Shown here: positions 60,510-64,000 of the stretch, piece after piece
Layout of the letters: each line of letters opens with the position of its first letter
Numbering within the stretch: position 1 is the first letter of the stretch
Assembly (NCBI GenBank): GCA_022825705.1
Contig: JAJDWH010000024.1
Coordinates: 62,001 to 126,000 of the forward strand
Reading direction: 5' to 3'
Source: Alphaproteobacteria bacterium
GTDB lineage: Bacteria; Pseudomonadota; Alphaproteobacteria; TMED109
Length of the DNA stretch: 64,000 bases
Made by a program: the position numbers and the translations under genes
The notes under the pieces: generated by a model
The model's input: the letters and a program-made list of their open reading frames with translations, nothing else
The model's database searches: none
What the model was told of the DNA's origin: nothing

Positions 60510-63392
60510 TCAGGCCGTCTTGGTGTTGATGTGCGCCTGCGTCATGGCGCTGACGTTTGCCCGGGCCCCGAGGAGCGCGTCCATCAAGCCGTCGCCACGG
60601 TCGAAGCCGGTCGCCTGACTGATCCGTTCAACCAGGGCCGGTTGCAGAGCCGCCGGATCCGTGCGGCTGCCTACCATGATCCGGAGCATCGTCTGTACAG
60701 CCTGGTACAAATGCGCGGTCTCCGATAGCCGACGTTGGTCTGCTGCTGGCAGTACTCCTACCGTCCCGAGGGTTCGGATCACATCCTCGGTTGATCCCCG
60801 GATAGCCTGACCGAGTCGCTGAGCCGATGTCACCGCGAGGAACTGCACCAGCAGCTCGAGGTCCAGCAGGCCGCCGGGCGAGTGCTTCACGTCGAACGGG
60901 CCGGACGGCCGATGGGTGTCCTTGATCTTGGTACGGAGTGTCAGGAGGTCGGCGGCCAGGGCGTCGAACTCGCCTTCAGCCGTAAGCGTCCGGTCAATGA
61001 TGGCGTTGAGCGTATCGACGGTTTCAGGCGCGCCGGCAATGACTCGACTACGGACGAGCGCCAGCTTCTCGACCGGCCAGGCGTCCTTCGCCAGATACGT
61101 TTCATATCCGCTGAGTGCCGATGCAAGGGGGCCGGCACGACCGTGCGGCCGCAACAGGAGATCGAACTCCCAGAGTCGTCCGGCGACCGTATGCGCGGTA
61201 AATCCAGTGATGAGGCGATTGGCAAAGCGCGTAAAGTACACCGACGCCGCCAGCGGGGCCGAACCATCGGACTGGGCGCTGACACCGGAAGCGTCGTAAA
61301 AGAAGATTCCGTCGAGGTCGGAGCCGGGTAACAACGTGCGCCCGCCCAGCTTTCCCAGGGCCAGGAACGCGGCTCCGCCGCCAGGTACGCGCCCGTGTTT
61401 GGGTTCGAATTCTTGGGCAACCCGGTCCATCAGGCGCCGGATGGCGATATCGGCAACGTGCGTCAGTGCGACCGCGGCGTCTCCAGACGTCTCGACTCCG
61501 CACAGGAGCTTCAGAGCAACGGCGAAGCGCAGTTCACCGGCCCAGCGGCGAAATGCATCAAGGTCATCCTGGTAGTCCCCGAGCCCCAAGCCAAGCTCGG
61601 CGTCCAGGGCAGCTTCGATCGCCGCCGGTCCCGGGAGTGGCGCCTCGAGGGGGGTCTCCAGCAGTTGATCCAGCAGCCTCGGATTCGCCGTGAGGGACTG
61701 CCCCAATTCCGGCGCTGAGCCCATGATTTCCACGACCACCGCCATCAGCGACGGGTAGTTGGCAAACATGGACAGCAGTTCGACGCCCGCGTTGAGGCTT
61801 TCGAGGAACCGGGCGAACCCGGCAAACGCCACCTCGGGATCAGGTGCTTTGCCGATCGCGCCAAGCATTTGTGGCGTGATCTCGGTCAACAGGGCGCGTC
61901 CGCGTTCCGAGCGAGTCGCGGGTATCCGGCCCCGATGCCAGTCGGCGACTTGTGCGATCACGCGCTCGGGATTCCGGAAACCCATGCGGGTCAACGTGGC
62001 GACGGTTGCGGGGTCAGGGTCCACACCGGTGAAGACGAGGCTTCCGAATGGATGGACGAGACTTTCATCCGCCGCGTCGCTTGCTGCCGTGAGGGTCTGG
62101 ACCGCCATGACGTGGCTGGCCAGCTCGTCATCGAATTCGGCCAGATTGGCGTGGCCTAGGAACGATGCGAGGCGCGACCGATCGGTTTCGTCTTCCGGCA
62201 CCTCATGGGTTTGTTCATCACGGATCATCTGCAGTCGGTTTTCGACCTTGCGCAGGTACCGGTAGTGGGCAATGAGCTCGTCTGCGACTGTGTCTTTCAT
62301 GCGGCCCGCTGCGGCGAGCGCCCGCAGGCCTTCGGCGGTACCGCCGCAGCGGAGCGCCCGGTTGCGCCCGCCCCAAACCAGCTGCTCGGTCTGCAGGTGG
62401 AACTCGATGGTGCGAATGCCGCCGCCGCCGAACTTCAGGTGAAATCCGGCGGGGCTGAAGTCACTGTCGCCGCGGCTGGTCTGGCGCAGCATCGCCTGAA
62501 TGTCCCTGACGGCGCTGAAGTCGAGACTCCGTCGCCAGACAAATGGCGCGATGCAACGAAGAAACCGCTCGCCGGCCTCGCGATCACCAGCGATGGGTCG
62601 AGCACGAATAAACACCGCGCGTTCCCAGTTTTGGGCCAGCCCGGAGTAGTAGAGCTCTGCTGACTCCATGGAGACGGCAAGGGGCGTTGAGCCTGGATCG
62701 GGGCGTAGCCGAAGGTCCATCCGAAAGAGGTAGCCATCGGCGGTACGCTCCTGAAACAGGCTCACGAGGCGTTGCGTGAGACGCGTGAAGTGCCGGGAAG
62801 CGCGGCCGTCGCGGGCGGCGGGCGGAAAGGCGGGACTCTGCTGGTCGTAGAAGATCGCCAGATCGACGTCGCTGGAGTAGTTCAGCTCCCTGGCCCCGAG
62901 CTTTCCGAGCGCAATGATCGCGTATCCGGATTGAGCGGCTTCGGGCCCCAGCAAATGGAACGACGCGAGGTGCAGCAAGTCGCCGGCGAACGCGCTCCAC
63001 TCGTCCAGCACACGCGGGACGCTCCATGCGCCGCTGATGTCGGCAAGCGCGACCGCGAGTGCCACGCGGCGTCGCACGATCCGCAAGTGCCTGGCGACCT
63101 CCGGAGTCTCCATGGCGATGACGGTTTGCGGATCGGGGAGATCGTGACGGGCGGCCGCAACAGCTCCATCCGCTCCGTCGGCGGCAAAGGCTTGAATGAT
63201 CCCCGGCTCAACGACGGCACTGTCGCTCAGGAACGGACTGTGACCGAACACCCGGTTGAGCAGGTCGGCGCCCGCACTGCCCAGTGCTGCCCGTGTCGGA
63301 TGGCCGGCTTCAGACCACTTCTTCCAGTACAAGTCCTGCTGGTGCTGGTCGCCGCTCCAAAATCCCGCCGCCATTCGAGATCGTCCCTGCAT
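60510..63392 (-). CDS. glnE: Bifunctional glutamine synthetase adenylyltransferase/deadenylyltransferase
   Basis: GlnE attaches AMP to glutamine synthetase and removes it, controlling nitrogen assimilation in answer to PII and glutamine. The 960-residue protein has two nucleotidyltransferase halves. The first, the deadenylylation domain, carries GKLGARELNYSSDVDLAIF. The second, the adenylylation domain near residue 670, carries GKLGGRTLLPGSDLDGIFFYD. Both keep the metal-binding D-x-D, and each is followed by a helical PII-uridylyltransferase-like region. The N-terminus begins MQGRSRMAAGFW. The 193-base gap upstream of the peroxiredoxin gene (60317-60509) shows no clear feature. It is divergent from the AsmA-like gene. 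Confidence 0.95.
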   Translation of the reverse strand: MQGRSRMAAGFWSGDQHQQDLYWKKWSEAGHPTRAALGSAGADLLNRVFGHSPFLSDSAVVEPGIIQAFAADGADGAVAAARHDLPDPQTVIAMETPEVARHLRIVRRRVALAVALADISGAWSVPRVLDEWSAFAGDLLHLASFHLLGPEAAQSGYAIIALGKLGARELNYSSDVDLAIFYDQQSPAFPPAARDGRASRHFTRLTQRLVSLFQERTADGYLFRMDLRLRPDPGSTPLAVSMESAELYYSGLAQNWERAVFIRARPIAGDREAGERFLRCIAPFVWRRSLDFSAVRDIQAMLRQTSRGDSDFSPAGFHLKFGGGGIRTIEFHLQTEQLVWGGRNRALRCGGTAEGLRALAAAGRMKDTVADELIAHYRYLRKVENRLQMIRDEQTHEVPEDETDRSRLASFLGHANLAEFDDELASHVMAVQTLTAASDAADESLVHPFGSLVFTGVDPDPATVATLTRMGFRNPERVIAQVADWHRGRIPATRSERGRALLTEITPQMLGAIGKAPDPEVAFAGFARFLESLNAGVELLSMFANYPSLMAVVVEIMGSAPELGQSLTANPRLLDQLLETPLEAPLPGPAAIEAALDAELGLGLGDYQDDLDAFRRWAGELRFAVALKLLCGVETSGDAAVALTHVADIAIRRLMDRVAQEFEPKHGRVPGGGAAFLALGKLGGRTLLPGSDLDGIFFYDASGVSAQSDGSAPLAASVYFTRFANRLITGFTAHTVAGRLWEFDLLLRPHGRAGPLASALSGYETYLAKDAWPVEKLALVRSRVIAGAPETVDTLNAIIDRTLTAEGEFDALAADLLTLRTKIKDTHRPSGPFDVKHSPGGLLDLELLVQFLAVTSAQRLGQAIRGSTEDVIRTLGTVGVLPAADQRRLSETAHLYQAVQTMLRIMVGSRTDPAALQPALVERISQATGFDRGDGLMDALLGARANVSAMTQAHINTKTA

Positions 63393-63555
63393 TAGACTAG
63401 CCCTGGACGCGGCAGCCCGTACGCGGTCTGCGGACGGATGGAATCATGGGCCGTGGCATTGCGGCCATGGCGGATACAGGCAATTCGTACACTGCGAGAG
63501 ATTGCGTCACCGTGTTCGGTCTTGTGTGGATGGTTGTGGACCGGAGAACTCTAGC

Positions 63556-64000
63556 GTGACGGCTTCCAGTCCAGGGCCAGGGGTCAGTTACCGGGATCGG
63601 CGCCACCGGAACCGGCTGATTCGGTCGGCACTAGTGGTCGGAATTATAGTGGTTTGCCTGTCGGCTGCAGGGATCTGGCGGCTGACCCTCGGGCCGGTGG
63701 CCGTGCCCTTCCTGTCCGCCTATCTCGCCGGCCAGCTGGACCACGCGGACTTGCCGGTTGAGGCACGCTGGGATGCTGCGGCCGTCCACTGGCCATTCAT
63801 GGCCCCCTGGTTGTACGTGCGGTTTTCCGATTTCCGTGCCAGCGATGTACTCACGGCAGACGGGATTGGCATACGGGTTCCCCTGCGCGACCTGGTCAGA
63901 GGCCAACCATCGGTGGCCGGTGTGGTGCTCTATGCCCCCACCGTCGTGTTGAAGCAGGGCGAGGGCGACGGCTTCAACCTGGGCGACGGTGCGGCTCAAT
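63556..64000 (+). CDS. AsmA/YhdP-like (DUF3971-type) large envelope protein, N-terminal part (3' end outside window)
   Basis: The frame opens at the GTG 63556, after GGAG nine bases upstream, and runs off the window at about residue 148. It has a basic N-terminus (RDRRHRNRLIRS), one membrane helix (about residues 24-43), then a repeating beta-rich segment (WPFMAPWLYVRFSDFRASD; GIRVPLRDLVRG), the layout of AsmA/TAM/YhdP-type proteins thought to form periplasmic bridges for lipid transport. The gene is divergent from glnE, and this neighbourhood (DUF3971, bcp, glnE) appears in other alphaproteobacteria. The identification is by layout of the visible third only. Confidence 0.65.
   Translation, partial: MTASSPGPGVSYRDRRHRNRLIRSALVVGIIVVCLSAAGIWRLTLGPVAVPFLSAYLAGQLDHADLPVEARWDAAAVHWPFMAPWLYVRFSDFRASDVLTADGIGIRVPLRDLVRGQPSVAGVVLYAPTVVLKQGEGDGFNLGDGAAQ

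Noticed and set aside
1..64000. tRNA genes, CRISPR arrays, insertion sequences or attachment sites
   Set aside because: TTCGAA/TTCGAT-like strings seen in scanning lie in coding sequence without cloverleaf arms; no spacer-repeat arrays, transposase or integrase motifs were found.

Overview
The window is about 64 kb of a GC-rich chromosome. It very probably comes from an alphaproteobacterium, perhaps close to Rhodospirillales. The support is synteny: pal-cpoB-tilS-ftsH-folP-glmM, efp-suhB, djlA-like/amidase/rnpB/mraZ, a complete mur/fts cluster, glnE next to a bcp peroxiredoxin, and a three-subunit pntAA-pntAB-pntB transhydrogenase. No tRNA, CRISPR array, insertion sequence or phage gene was seen. 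Start codons are often GTG or TTG, and neighbouring genes commonly overlap as ATGA, GTGA or TTGA.

Layout. 1-2 kb: the 3' part of a GMC oxidoreductase and an orphan STAS-domain protein. 2.2-11.5 kb: a minus-strand housekeeping run (pal, cpoB, tilS, ftsH, folP, glmM, thiD), interrupted between folP and glmM by a plus-strand enolase-superfamily dehydratase. 12-16.4 kb: a PhyH-type dioxygenase and a biotin-dependent acyl-CoA carboxylase (pccB-pccA). 16.6-20.5 kb: a MotA/TolQ/ExbB-type proton channel and a MotB-like OmpA-domain partner carrying twenty 28-residue coiled-coil repeats. 20.9-28.5 kb: suhB, efp, a glyoxalase II-like hydrolase, the transhydrogenase, a DASS transporter and mlaC. 28.7-35.4 kb: a CoA-transferase/crotonase pair, mlaA and a fused hydantoinase/oxoprolinase. 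35.8-56.5 kb: a DnaJ-like protein, an amidase, RNase P RNA and the full dcw cluster from mraZ to ftsZ. 56.6-64 kb: a PNPOx-fold protein, a HAD hydrolase, prfB with its programmed frameshift, bcp, glnE and the 5' part of an AsmA/YhdP-like protein.

How the genes work together. The dcw cluster makes lipid II (MurC-F, MraY, MurG, MurB, Ddl) and assembles the divisome (FtsL, I, W, Q, A, Z). A strong sigma70-like promoter overlapped by MraZ-type boxes precedes it. Pal and CpoB (outer-membrane constriction), MlaA and MlaC (lipid asymmetry), the recycling-type amidase and the MotA/MotB-like pair add envelope functions.

The most unusual locus is the MotA/MotB-like pair: the predicted periplasmic coiled coil would, if straight, be several times longer than a normal periplasm. 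Other oddities are an approximately 330-residue FtsZ linker, an altered GlmM catalytic loop, a CoA-transferase and neighbouring crotonase that both lack the canonical catalytic acids, and an MlaA without a lipobox cysteine.
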